Of a DNA stretch of 64,000 bases, positions 11,664 through 23,300 are shown piece after piece. Every line of letters starts with the position of its first letter. Within the stretch, counting starts at the first letter, position 1. Source of the DNA: Parascedosporium putredinis (Eukaryota > Ascomycota > Sordariomycetes > Microascales > Microascaceae); assembly GCA_949357655.1 (NCBI GenBank), contig CASHTG010000020.1, forward strand, positions 434,001 to 498,000. Direction: 5' to 3'. The position numbers and the translations under genes were made by a program. Below the pieces are notes generated by a model, which worked only from the letters and a program-made list of their open reading frames with translations, did no database searches and was not told where the DNA came from.

Positions 11664-12619
11664 ATGCCATCATCGCCGCCCTCCTCCACCACGTCCTCTT
11701 CCGCCATCACCACCGTCGCCATCGTATTCCTCCTCCTGCTCGCCTTCTTCCCCAGCGCCTTCCACGCCGTCACCACCCTCCCGCTGACCTTGCTCTCCCG
11801 CGCCGTCTTCCCCGCGCCCACCGCCAACCGACCCGCCAGCCCGATGTGGTTCCAGAAACAGTTCGCCCTGCCCGCGCGCGCGCGGCTCCTACCTCGTCAC
11901 CGACCTCGTCGTCCAGCAGCTCCCCGAGATTGGCGACTACAAGGTCGGCCTGCTCAACTTGTTCGTCCAGCACACTAGCTGCGCCCTCAGCCTCAACGAG
12001 AACTGGGACGAGGATGTCCGGCACGACATGACGGATGCGCTGGAGCGCATCGCGCCCTACGAGGGCAAGAAGGGCGAGGAAATCTACAGACACAACGCTG
12101 AGGGCAGGGACGACATGCCTGTACGTTTTTTTCTTTCTCTTTAGCTGCCTTTTTCTTTCTTTATCAATGTCCCTCTTTTCTTTCCTCCTTCCATCTCGAT
12201 CGTTTCTTAGCTTACTCTCTTCCACTTCTCTACCTCTCGCGTGCAAGCTCCTGAACCTTGAATATGACTGATCGATTGCATAGGCACACATCAAGAGCTC
12301 CCTTATCGGCGCTAGCGTAACGATCCCCATCAAGGATGGCAAGCTGGTAAGCTACTCTCGAATCCTACCTTCCCACCTCAACACCACTATCCCTTTCCCC
12401 TGCCTTTACGAGCACCAAAGCAACGGATAAGAGGTGAAGAGCGAGAGAGAGAGAGAGAAGAAGATGAGAAGAAGAAGAGAAGAGAACGTACGAAGCTCAC
12501 ACGTTGGTTTCTTGCGCTAGGCAACCGGAACATGGCAAGGCATCTGGTACCTCGAATTCCGCGCCATGAAGCACACGCGAAAGGTCGTCGCCACCATCCA
12601 AGGCGAGAAGTACCAATGA
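11664..12619 (+). CDS. YjbQ / UPF0047 family protein, possible membrane-anchored form, frame broken once
   Basis: YjbQ proteins are small trimeric enzymes; the bacterial member shows weak thiamine-phosphate synthase activity. Exons are about 11664-12120, 12284-12346 and 12521-12619. The family core is clear: VQHTSCALSLNEN, then RHNAEGRDDMPAHIKSSL across the first intron, then GTWQGIWYLEFR across the second. The usual family start would be MWFQKQF at 11844 (about 146 residues). The same frame is open upstream to an ATG at 11664 with A at -3, adding 60 residues that contain a run of about 15 hydrophobic residues (AIVFLLLLAFF). After LPARA the frame changes inside an alternating GC run at 11874-11883. 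One missing GC unit, or one extra base, would explain it. The start and the anchor remain uncertain. Confidence 0.75.
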
Positions 12620-13318
12620 GATGCAGTCGATGCGCCGACTCCCAGGATGTGAGATTCGCGCTTCTCCAACACCCTTTGCCTCTTAGTACACGGTAAGGGG
12701 GACAGGTATGGCACAAAGGATAAAAGTCGACCGACCCGTGGGTTCGTGACCGCATACCACAGCCCCTCTCTCCCAAGGCAACTCGAGGACCGAGGAGCTG
12801 CAAAGGGACACTAGTGTAACAATAAAAGGGAGCACAAGACCCGGATAGGAAGGCTTCCTTTTGCCCTTTTTGCATGACGATTAAAACAGAAAAAAAGGGA
12901 AAAGGTGGAAAAATTACAAACATATGCTAGCCCGTATAGTGGAGGGAGAGGAGATGAGGATATCTGCTTGTGGAAAAGAAGCTCCTCTTTGCTATCGTCC
13001 TTCCCCCAGATTAGGCTCTATCATACATGCATAGTGCTTGATGCTGCAAATACACACCCCAGTTTGCGCCAAAAACTCCTAGGCTCTTTATTCTCTTGCT
13101 TTTTGTTTTCTTGCGTGCACACTCTCTCTGCGCTGAGCCCCAGCACCTAGCAATACTGCAGTACCCGGTTCCTTGGCTCAGTATCCGCCTTATTTCTTGC
13201 CTCCTCCCCGGCTTCCTTCGCCCACGCCTGGAACCCACGCCTTGTAATGACATGGGGTGAGCTTCGTCAAAGCCCGTCCTGCATCGCCGTGTCCACGACT
13301 CACTCACTCCGCCCCACC
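12620..13318. other. Convergent intergenic region
   Basis: About 700 nt between two genes that point at each other, so it should carry both 3' UTRs and terminators. No coding signal was recognised. Confidence 0.4.
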
Positions 13319-14373
13319 TCAATTCGTGCCATTCTCGTTCATCTCGGTATCATCGCCGCCAGCGAGGACCTTGGTCTTGGGGACGTAGCCCTCGGGAGGA
13401 GCAGATCCGGGGGTCATGGCAGCGGTATTATCGTTCTCATCGACGAACTCAAAGTTGTATCGGCTTAGGAGGTGGGGGATCGCGGAGAGTTGCGGTCCGT
13501 AGCGCGCGGTGTTATCGTAGAGCTCGAACAGGGGAACGGCGAGCAGCTTCATGTTTTTAGGAACACTAAGGACCTCTATAGAAAGCCGCAAAAGGCACTG
13601 GTTAGCATCAAAATTGAAGCAGAACAAGGTAGAGATCGAGGAAGTAGAAAAATGTGAAAAAGAAAATCAAGGAAGAACGGATCTCGTTTCTTTCGAGAAC
13701 AAAACCGGACACGGTAAAAGGTAAGGGGCAAAATTGTAGAAAAGGACAAGTCATAGCACCCAACCACCCTCCCAGAGGTGCCCCAGAGGGTGAAGAAAAA
13801 ACAAGAGAGAAACGAAGAGGACAGGAAAAACTTACTGCTCTTAGGAAGCTGAATAAAGTAGAGCTTCTTGCATTCCTTGGGCCGAGTAACATGCGCAGGA
13901 ATAAAGGGATACATAAAAGTCTCAAAGTTGGGCCTCCACCACTGCGCGAGGCAGTCGCCCACGTCCCAGTCGCCCGCCTCCTCGCCCTCGCCCAGCCTAC
14001 CGACGGGGGCCAGCCTCTCGTCCAGGCGCGACCGGAAGCCGGTGAGCTCGTCATCCTCGGGCCGTAGGTAGTCGCCGGGCAGCTTGAAGAAGGCGTTGGC
14101 GATTTGCAGCATCAAAATGTGCGGGTGGTTGTGCTCGTGGCACACGAGGATGCCCTCGCAGGTGCGTCGCATGCCGTGCTCGCCATAGTGCTCCTCGAGG
14201 CGCTTGAGCCGCGCAATCACGCTCGGGTCCTCCTCGGGCTGCGTTTCCTTGACGCCAAAGGTGTAATTGGACAGCGGGTACAGCCGGATCGTCTGCGGCT
14301 GGTTGGCGTTGAAGGAGAGGGGGATGATGGGCGGCTTGGAGCTCTGGAGCACCTCGGGCGGGATGGTGGACAT
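13319..14373 (-). CDS. Cleavage factor Im 25 kDa subunit (NUDT21/CFIm25 homologue)
   Basis: CFIm25 is a Nudix-fold protein that binds UGUA upstream of poly(A) sites and steers pre-mRNA 3'-end choice; it does not hydrolyse nucleotides. Exons 13836-14373 and 13319-13575 join in phase 1 (the junction codon encodes Lys) and give 264 residues. Diagnostic blocks are IRLYPLSNYTFG near the N-terminus, GDYLRPEDDELTGF, WDVGDCLAQWWRPNFE, VTRPKECKKLYFIQLP, VPKNMKLLAVPLFELYDN and LLSRYNFEF. The catalytic Nudix box (GX5EX7REUXEEXGU) is not present, as in the animal protein. There is an acidic, Asn-rich tail of about 45 residues beyond the family core. No frame break was found. Confidence 0.92.
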
Positions 14374-15713
14374 TTCTCAAATTGGGGTGGGTGGAGAGAT
14401 TTGAGAGGAGCTAAGGGAAGTCGAGAGACGGGTACCCTGGAGGAATAAAGGACAAACCCGTATTGTTTGGTTCTAGGCGGAAGGGGGCGTATTAAAGAAA
14501 CTTTTGTCGGGGTTGTTGGTCACGGTTAGTTTTGGTTATGTTGCCCAGGGAAGAGCGGGACGAGAAGGTGGGCGGTGGGATCAATCAAGGAGGGGAGTGG
14601 GTGGTGCTGCACTTAATTGGTATTTGGCAGGTCCTTCAGCCTCGTCTCCACACGTTGGAGCAGTGGGCAGCACCAGAGAAGGCTTTACTTACACTTGCCA
14701 CACTGATTTTGATATTCACATATACACATACACTCTCTATTTTATAATACCTTAAGATACCATAATTAATCAATGTGCTATACTCTTGCAACTTATCAGA
14801 TAGGGAGATTGGCCCTGTTTCTGTTTCTTAGGGTCACCCTCCAAACAGCCTAAGCATACGAGAACTAATAGATCCATCAATTGATCCATTGGAGCTATAC
14901 CTCGGTAGATAATTGTGATCTCTACTTGAATTATAAAGTGGTGAACAACTGTGCAGTATTGCTAGCCTTGAACTTGCGAGAGCGACAGCCTCATACTATA
15001 ACTAGCATATTTTGTATTTTTCCACTTTTTCTTTTGCATTCTCTTTGACAAATGGCAACTATATCATCCTCACTTATGTTCATTGGACTATTTAAGCTTG
15101 CTATAGTTGTAGTGTGCTTCCACAAATGGGCCTTGTCTCTGACCTACCATTCTTCATAATAGATGACTTGGTTGGATGTAAGCCTTGAAACGTTCCACGC
15201 CGAGCATGTGTTGTGGTGGGCGCAACGGAGTACCTAGCATCTATCATTGTCACAAAGCTACCCCAAACCTGTAGCGAAGACCAGCTTGGGAAGAGTCAAG
15301 CTATCAAGTCAACTTATCGTCATGGAGAATCAAATGCATTGGTTCCTATCAATCTAACTAATGCATTCATCAAATGGACGTTCTCAAAATCCTTGCCGAG
15401 TTCGAATCCCCGTTGCTCCCCGAAAAAACCAAAAGGAGAAAAAGAATGAAAACCGAAAGGCGAGGAACGGTGCAAAAACGTATTCATCCCAGAAAAAGTA
15501 AGAGAAAAAAACAGATGCCGCTGGTTCTGGCAGTCGGCGCTAGCGCGGCACGAACGAGGTGCCCGTAGAATATCGAGTACCTACAATTACACATGTTACG
15601 CTCCGTTATGTATGCGATTTCACCCCGCCATCTTTCACTTTGACTGTGGATGCTTGCTCTAGTACGCAGACACAATCACAAACAGACACACACCTACTCG
15701 CCCCCGGGAAGCT
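14374..15713. other. Intergenic, AT-rich in the middle
   Basis: About 1.3 kb. The first part is the CFIm25 promoter. From about 14740 to 15200 the DNA is visibly more AT-rich than its surroundings and has no open frame of note, which could be a degraded repeat or simply spacer. An imperfect GATCCAT palindrome lies near 14870. The end is the 3' flank of the carboxypeptidase gene. Confidence 0.4.
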
Positions 15714-17465
15714 TTAAGCGTTCCACTCGCCGCCGAGCCAGCGGTTGAAGAAGTCGAGAGAGGCCTCGGGCTGGTCCATGGGCACCATGTGACCGGCCTG
15801 GTAGAGCTGCATAAAGGTGAAGTTGCCGCTCGTCTTGACCTTGCCGTACGAGTCTCCCTTGGTCTCGGCGTCGGCGCCCAAAACGTGGAGGTCCTCAAGC
15901 TTGGCATCGTTGAAGCCCTTCTTGCCGGACCACTCCAGCGCCTCAGTCCACGCCTGGTTACCGAGCCAGTTGCAAATGTAGTCGGCGTCACCGGCGTAGA
16001 TCAAGACGGGGATCTCTTTGAGGAGATCGGGCACGAGACGGTGGTAAGGCTGGAACCAGTCACCCGCGAAGAGGAAGCCGCGGTTGACATCAAAGTTGCA
16101 GCTGTCGTAGCTCGAGACCTCGGCACCGAGGGCTTCCATCACGTCGGGCCTGTTGAGGTAGTCGGAGACGTAACCGAGACCCTTGTAGCAAAGGTTGGAG
16201 TTGTCCTCGCACTCGCCGCGGATGTCGTAGACGTTCTTGCCAGTCCTCTGGTAAGGGCCGATGAGAGCGTTGTTGCAGTAGATGCTGGCAGGGACGCATG
16301 ACCAGGCACTGCCCGAGTTGTAGCAGCTGTTGATCATGGACTGGCACCTGGGCAGGGCGTTGTCCATGGAGCGGCATTCGCTCTCACTAAGAACGGCGGG
16401 GTAACCACCCTCACCGCAAGCCATGGGGCGATAGTGCTCGTATTGGGTGTAGCCGTCAGTCAGACCGTTGCCGATAAGCACGCTCTTAAGGTTGATGTTG
16501 CGGTTCTTGTGCTCGAGAATCTCCGAGGCGAAGACGGGGATGTAGTGTCCAGCATACGACTCGCCAGCGATATGGAAGTCCTGGCTGGCATATTGGGGGA
16601 ACTGGTGGAAGAAGAGGCTGAGGAGCGCATAGACATCCTTGCCGGCGGCGACGCTGTCTGTGACGGACGAGCCGCTGTACGAGTATCCAGCGTTGACGGG
16701 CTGGTCGAGGAAGATGACGGAGGCGTTGTTGTTCCACGAGAAGGGGTTGTTGACGACCTTGATGTTCTTGTCGATGCTCGAGGGTCCGAGCTCGAGGAAG
16801 AGACCGGTCAGAGAGCAGCCGGGGCCGCCGTTGAGCCAGAGAACGACGGGGTCATTCTCGGGGTCATTCCTAGACTCGAAGAACCCTATAGCAATTGACC
16901 CGGAATTAGCGATGAGCTCTTTGCAAAGAAAAGTGTGGGAGATTTGGATGGGGGACCCGTCATACGAGGCGAGGCCTCACAAAAGGGAACGCTGCTTACA
17001 GTAGAATAGATGCTTGTCATTTTCCTCATCATCGAGGTAACCGCTGTACTGCTTCACGCTATCAACACCGAGCGACGAAGGATCAACCTTCCTCGCCCTG
17101 AGGTTGTAGGTACCGAGCTGTCCACCGACGGTCCTCTCGCCACCCGAGGTCCAGAGAGCCTCAACGTCAGCACCCTTGACAACGTGGTCCCACTCGCGGT
17201 CGGGCCTGCGGTTCGCGGGCTTAGGCTTGTGAGCGAGCGCCGACGCCTTGAAGGCCTCGACGGCATCGGGCGCGAGCAGCGACACCTCGTCCCAGATGGC
17301 CTTGGCCTCGGAGCCGGCCTTGGTCATGGCCTGCTGGATCGCGTCCCAGGTGTTGAGGGGCTTCTTCTCCACGGCGGGAGCGTCGCCAGCGCCCAGGCGA
17401 ACCTGGCTGTCGAGGGCGAGCGCCGACGAGGCGGCGCCCAGCACGAGCGAGGTGGCAAGCTTCAT
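15714..17465 (-). CDS. cpyA: Vacuolar carboxypeptidase Y (serine carboxypeptidase, S10)
   Basis: This vacuolar exopeptidase releases C-terminal amino acids. Exons 17000-17465 and 15714-16885 join in phase 1 with a Trp codon across the junction and give 545 residues, normal for fungal CPY. Residues 1-17 form a signal peptide (MKLATSLVLGAASSALA), followed by a propeptide of roughly 110 residues. The catalytic triad is visible: Ser about 265 in GESYAGHY, Asp about 457 in AGDADYICNWLGN, His about 521 in AGHMVPMDQP. The oxyanion segment reads GGPGCSLTGL, one Ser fewer than the GGPGCSSLTGL typical of the family. Several Cys in the lid region (CYN, CVPASIYC, CEDNSNLC) match CPY disulfides. No frame break was found. 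Confidence 0.95.
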
Positions 17466-20338
17466 GGTTACGGCTCTTTTGAGGGAGGAAGGGAGGAGTT
17501 GGGAGTGAGGTGCGGAATGAGGTGGGGGAAATCAACTACTCTCGCCGTCTAGGTCACACAGAAGCGTTGGCTCGCTGTTGAAACGGTCCTGCCGAAAATG
17601 GAGATTGGATCTTATGGCAAGAGGGGATGGAAGTGGTATGGAGGAGAGAGAGAGAAAGGGTTTGTGAAGAGGGAAAGAAACAGGAGGGAGAAGGTATTGT
17701 TATTTGGGGGAGGAAAGCAAGGGGATCGTCAGCCAGAGATGGGTGCAGCCGGGAGGTAGGTCCCAAGTATCAAGTATCAGTGACGAAACAGGCAGCTTCG
17801 TTTACCAGGTGATCCGAGGCGGAGGTGCTCGGTGGGCGGGCTTCTTCCCCCATGACGACGGCCGACAGAGCAACAGAGCACACGGACCAGGTCGGTCCTG
17901 TTGAGGGAAGGGGCACGGCATTGGAGGGTGGAGCTGAAACTGGGAAAGAACCCCCTCCGACAGAGGGACAAAGTACTGCGTTGCCGGACACGAGTACCTG
18001 GTACTTGTGTCCCATGCGACCTTGGGCTCTTCCTTGTCGCCCTCCGCTGGCGTTTACCATTTTCTCTTCTGTTTACTATTGCCTTCTCAGTGGCTTCGTC
18101 ATGTTTCGACGTCTCCACAATGGCAGGCGAGTGGCACTCGCCACCCACCACCCCAAGAGGAGGCAATAGTCGTCACCGAGGAAAAGTAAAAGGTACTTGT
18201 TATCGCCAATCTCGAACCTTGCTCGTCCTTCAGGCACCGAATTCTTCACAACACAATGCATTCGCTAGCAATCGCTCCTGGGCTGGTCCGCTGCCGCCGA
18301 ACCACTGACGGGGAGAAGCCCAGTGCTCTGCATCGATCCGTGGCATGACTCTTTTTCCAGGTGCCCCAAGCAAGAAAGCCGTTGAAGCCTGCTGGCTCCT
18401 CCCGTCGCCCGCCATCTCGTCAGAGAGGTGATCGATACAGACAGCCAGAGGCGTTCGCTTGACAGCACATCACTCGCCAAAAGAATTGACCAGGGCAGCC
18501 TCTGCTTCGGACGAAAAAGGGCACAATCCTCGTTTCTCGGGAACTCCACCTCCTCCCCCTCTGCCCAGCACCAGCAGCGGGCCTGGCCAGTCATGCGACA
18601 CTGCAGGTACACAGCCATCTCTTCCACTTCTTCCCTGCCAGGAGAGCTCTTGGTACCTGGATGGCTGGCCGCCCTCAAAGGATCCGTAAAGCTTGAGCTT
18701 CCACGAAGCAGAATGAGACCATCAGGAACAACTTAATCGACCGCGCCTCGGCCACTCCCCGTCAATCACACTTGAACAGGATTGATACTTGCTCATTGTC
18801 GCCTCGTTTTTATTTTGTAAGACAAAAGAGGGGAAAAGGAAAGAGAAGGGGAGAATCCGGGTTGGGGGCCGATTGAAGCTTGCCTTTGGCGCAACGAGAA
18901 GCCCTGTACTAATTGAGGTAAAAGCACGGGAAGGGAAAAAGGGAAAAGAACAAAAGCGGATTTCTTGGAATCGGAATTGGCCCATGCAGGCCATGGTCTG
19001 CCATGGCGAGAGAAGATGTGAAAGATACCTCTACCCATGTTGTATCCCAACGCCCCCTCTCGAACTTGCACCTTTCCGCCTTCTCCTCTTCCCAAAAGCC
19101 CCAACATGAACCCGTATCACAGCTTTCCCCACATTACGCCAGCAAACTGGTTGCCTGTCCCTCGCAGGCACAGCTCCGTCCTCTTCCAAGCTCCTCCCAC
19201 ACCACCCTGGTTGGTTGGCCTCGCAAAAAAACAAAAACCTCCGCCCCTCTGCTTCCGCTTTCGGTTGGGTGGGATTGATGCCCACGTCACACGTCACCGC
19301 CCGTCCAAAGACTTTCAATAGTCCTTTGTTTAGTTCGCTGCGAAAAAGGACGCAACCTTGGCCCCCCTCTTCTTGACGCCCTTTTTGAGAGAAACCTCGT
19401 GCTTGCTTCCCGATTTGTCCTGTGCCCCAAGCTCCCTCTCTCTTCTGCCAACCGCATATTACATCGTCGTGAAGAAATCTTAAACGTAGATCAATGTCCT
19501 AGGTTGAGAAGCTTAAGCCATTCGGACTCACCAACTCAAGAAGCCTGTTCTAGTCGCACGTCTTGTGTTATCCGCCTGCGCCTAACAACTCGCTGTAGAA
19601 CGGGTAACCAGTGCTTGAGGGGGCAGCTGTGGGTACGAGCCCTCCTTCGACTCCTAACAAGGCAGGTTTCATCGGATCTCGTGAGAACAGTGATTTGGGG
19701 CGCTTCCTCTTGTCATTCCCATCTACATCTACACCTCTTTTGTGGAACAAATTGTTTGTAATACCATGCTTTATATGACTGTTGTATTTCTTTCCTTGAC
19801 GACGGCATGCAGAACCCTGAACTCCAGATAACATGAACCAGTCGATGCCTCGCTGCGGTTGAAGACAATGAGAAACACAAAGGTTGGACCACTCGAGGAC
19901 ATCCGACGTCTAAAAGGATGCGCGTGTGTGCGCGCGTGTGCGAGTGTCTATGCAGTAACCCCATACTCTTCCAATCCTTGGTCCCCTTGCCATGCACCTC
20001 TACTGCTTCGTTTCCCTCTTCTCTTTCTTCCTAGCTCCCTTCCTTCTCTACCTCCTACTCTGTTTCCTCATTCATTCTCTCATAAAGCGACATGCATCCT
20101 GTTCCGCCATGTTTTAATTTCGCCTGTTTCCCTCCCCCTCTCCACCTCGGTTGTCATCATCATCATTATCATCAACATCCAAGCCCGTCATGTCCTAAGC
20201 TATGAACGAGCGTATCTACGATGCTTCCAAGCCCAGGGCTGAAATGTGAATCCAGCCCACCTCTCATTTGGCTGTTTCTGGTAGTAGGAACCCAACAGAA
20301 ACCGGGGGCGAGGGGGAGGCGTAGTGTGAATGACGCCT
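17466..20338. other. Gene-free stretch between cpyA and the deubiquitinase gene
   Basis: About 2.9 kb. The left end is the cpyA promoter, with long GA/CT runs around 17640-17720. The right end is the 3' flank of the deubiquitinase gene. Many short frames exist on both strands; none shows a domain or plausible splicing. Confidence 0.45.
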
Positions 20339-23300
20339 TTAAAACTTGAATGGCGTCCGTCGAGCCTTATCGGGGCGCTTGCCGTCGGGGTTTCTAGCAC
20401 TAGGGCTAGACTTGTCGCGAGTATTGTGCTGGCTATTCCTTCGTTTCGTCCTCCAGTCGAATTTCCGCAACAGTGTCAGAGTCCTGGTCTTGCGTCCGGC
20501 TCCAGCCTGTGCCGCCACCGCCCAGGTGGTGGTCCCAGGAACCTGAGCCGCTCCGCCTTCCTGAACAACCGCAGGTGCTGCTTCCGTGTACTCGTAGTCC
20601 GGGAGCTCCTCGCCTTGAGTAACCGACTCAAAGTACGCTCCTGACGCGTCAGGGAGAGCGTGGTCGGAATCCATGAGGGTATCGGGGCCTTCACTGGCCG
20701 AGTCGAGCTGCGCGTCATCGCTGGCATAGTCAACAAGTGATATCTTTCCGGCTTCCTCGCTGCTGCCTTCCGCGCCGCTCAGCTGGCCAAAGCTCCAACC
20801 CGTCGAGTACGCCCCGGCCGCCGCCGTATTACTGGACTCACCCATTTCGATCCCCTCGTCCTCGATGCTCGGGTGTAAAGATGTGTACGACGGGAGCTCG
20901 TCCATCGGCTCAGAACCACCCCGATTTGCCACTCCCCGTAGGAGACCCATCCCTGCTCCCGTTCCCTTGCCAGCGGTCGACGAGCCATACTGGGATGACA
21001 CGCCAACCCGCCGCTCGTCCCCCGACCCGGCGTCGTCGGAGTCCTCGTCGGATGATCGGCCTTGAAACTTGGTTTCGATTTCTGCAAAACGCGGTCCGCC
21101 GAGAGGGACCGAGGAGCGCCGTCGGTAGAAGAGTAGGTACGCGGCACTGGTAACAACCTGTGAGGGGTCCTTAACCTTGCTCACGGAGCTGTCTGTATTG
21201 GGGAACAAAAACCATTGTTAGTGTCGTCCGGCTTGTGAAGCTCCGGGAGGCTTAAAGGATACTCGAAGATTTTGAATGGGAGAAAAAAAAAAAGGGCCTC
21301 TGCGAAACTTACCGTTATAGTGGTACCAAGCCCCATCCAAGAAGTTCCTGGCGCTCGCCGTGTAGTGGCCACCGCCAAGCCCACCGTAATGCTCGTCCAC
21401 ACCGATGAGGTCGTAGATCTCGACCTTGCCGTCCTCCTTGTGCAAAACTCTACTCTCAAGATCTAGCCCCTCCACGGGGAAGGTAACCTTGATGTCAATC
21501 TTGTCTCGGCGGTAGTGCGATGAGCTGAACCGCTTTAGATGGCACACGAGGATATCAGGCGTCTTCCAGAGATCAAACTTCTTGCTAGCGCGCCTGTGCT
21601 CTTTGCACCGTGGACAGTACCACATATCTTGCTCGGAGAGGACCTCGGCCCGCTCAAACTCGTCGAGACAGTCGTCGAGGGTGATGCCGGTGCTACGGCG
21701 GGAAACGCGGGCTTTGCGCTTCATCTCCAGGCCGACGTCCTTGAGCTGCTCAAGGTCTGCAAAGGTTTTGGCTCCGCGCTTATCGCCATACTCCGACGTA
21801 TCTTGGCCAAAGACAGTATCCCAAGCCTCCTCGGTCCAATCTACAACGATGCCCTCGCCGAGGTGAATAAGAGATCCGTCATCGATAAGCGAGGGAAGGG
21901 CGGGCTGCGGGGCAACATCCGAACTTTGGAAATTGTTGGCTGATTGTCTGTTCCTCTTCGCCTTCGCCGCACGTCGCTCCTTCTTCGAGTACGTCTTCTT
22001 CTGCTTGCTAGGACGGCCGCGTCCGGCCCCAACCTTGTGTTTCGCCTTTGCACGACCATTCAAGCGGTTTGGGTTCTTTGGGTATAACACCGTTAGTAGG
22101 GCTATAAGAGGGAGAGGGAGAAAGAGACACAAGCAAAGAACCATGGGGAACAACATACCTTGAACGAGACAGCCACCTCGTCTTCAGAAGACTCGTCGGC
22201 CATGCGGGTTTGGGTAGGCGCATCGGTGGATCCCTCCTCGCTCACGCTCTCGTTGTCTGAGGCATTGCCATTGGTCCACTCGCCGGTGCTCTGGGCGTCG
22301 TCGTCAATGGGCGTCTCAGGCTCGGGAAGGCGGGACGACAGCTTAGGATACATCTTATTATCCTCCACGCCGCTCCACCCAGTCGCCATCGCACCATCTC
22401 CACTACGAAGGTCGGTGAAGTAGCCCATCTCAAAAGATTTTGCAAACGAGGGTCAAGGAACTCCTCTGGGTCCACCCATCTGGGGCGTTGCGTGCTAAAC
22501 TTTTGAGAATGGAAACGGGAGGGCTATTAAGGAGAAGAGTGTTAGAGGCGTTGGCAAGGAGGCGTTGGCGAGGGGGTATCGAGGATATTGGAAGGGGAAC
22601 AACATACTTCTTGCCCAGCTTAGAGGGAGGCTTGGCGACATCCTTCATAGTGACATCGACAATGTCCTCTTCTCCTTCGACAGACTTGGCGATGATTTTA
22701 GAGTCGCCCGAGTCGCCATCCGAATTGAGCGTCATCTCAGCATCTGTGGTTTCTCCCTCATCGTTATGGAGGACGGACCATGTTGAGAGGGTAGCCATCT
22801 TCTCGAGGATCTTGCGACGAATTGCGTCCTCGCTGCGGGCCTGTTCCGTACCAAATTAGAATATTCCACTAAGAGGGGCACTGGGTAGATGGATAAGATG
22901 GGGAAAAAAATAATTACCTCCTCGCGAGTGACAAGGATAAAATGAGGTGGGATGTTGTCATCCTTCTTATAAGATGAACGGTTAAATCGAGACCCCGACG
23001 ATGGAGAACGGCAATGGCCATCTGGTCGCAACGAGGGTCATCCCAGCCATCATCATCGCTTTCGGGGCTATCGTCGTCGGGTTTGCGGCTGCGGGGCCTC
23101 TTCTGCATCGAGACCGGACGCGGGGGCCAGTTCGAGGGGACCTTTTCGAGCTCGTGGACGGCAGGGGTGTCGCTATCCTGAATTTCTTCCGAGACATCCA
23201 TCGAGTCATCATAGATCCTGAAGAACTTTCCCTTGAACTCTTCCGCGCCGATAAGACGATCAGCAGGGATGCCTGTGCGCTCGGATATGAAGTGCTTGAG

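Noticed and set aside
15340..15421. TTCGAATCC motif suggesting a tRNA 3' end
   Set aside because: No matching stems or D-arm upstream; probably chance.
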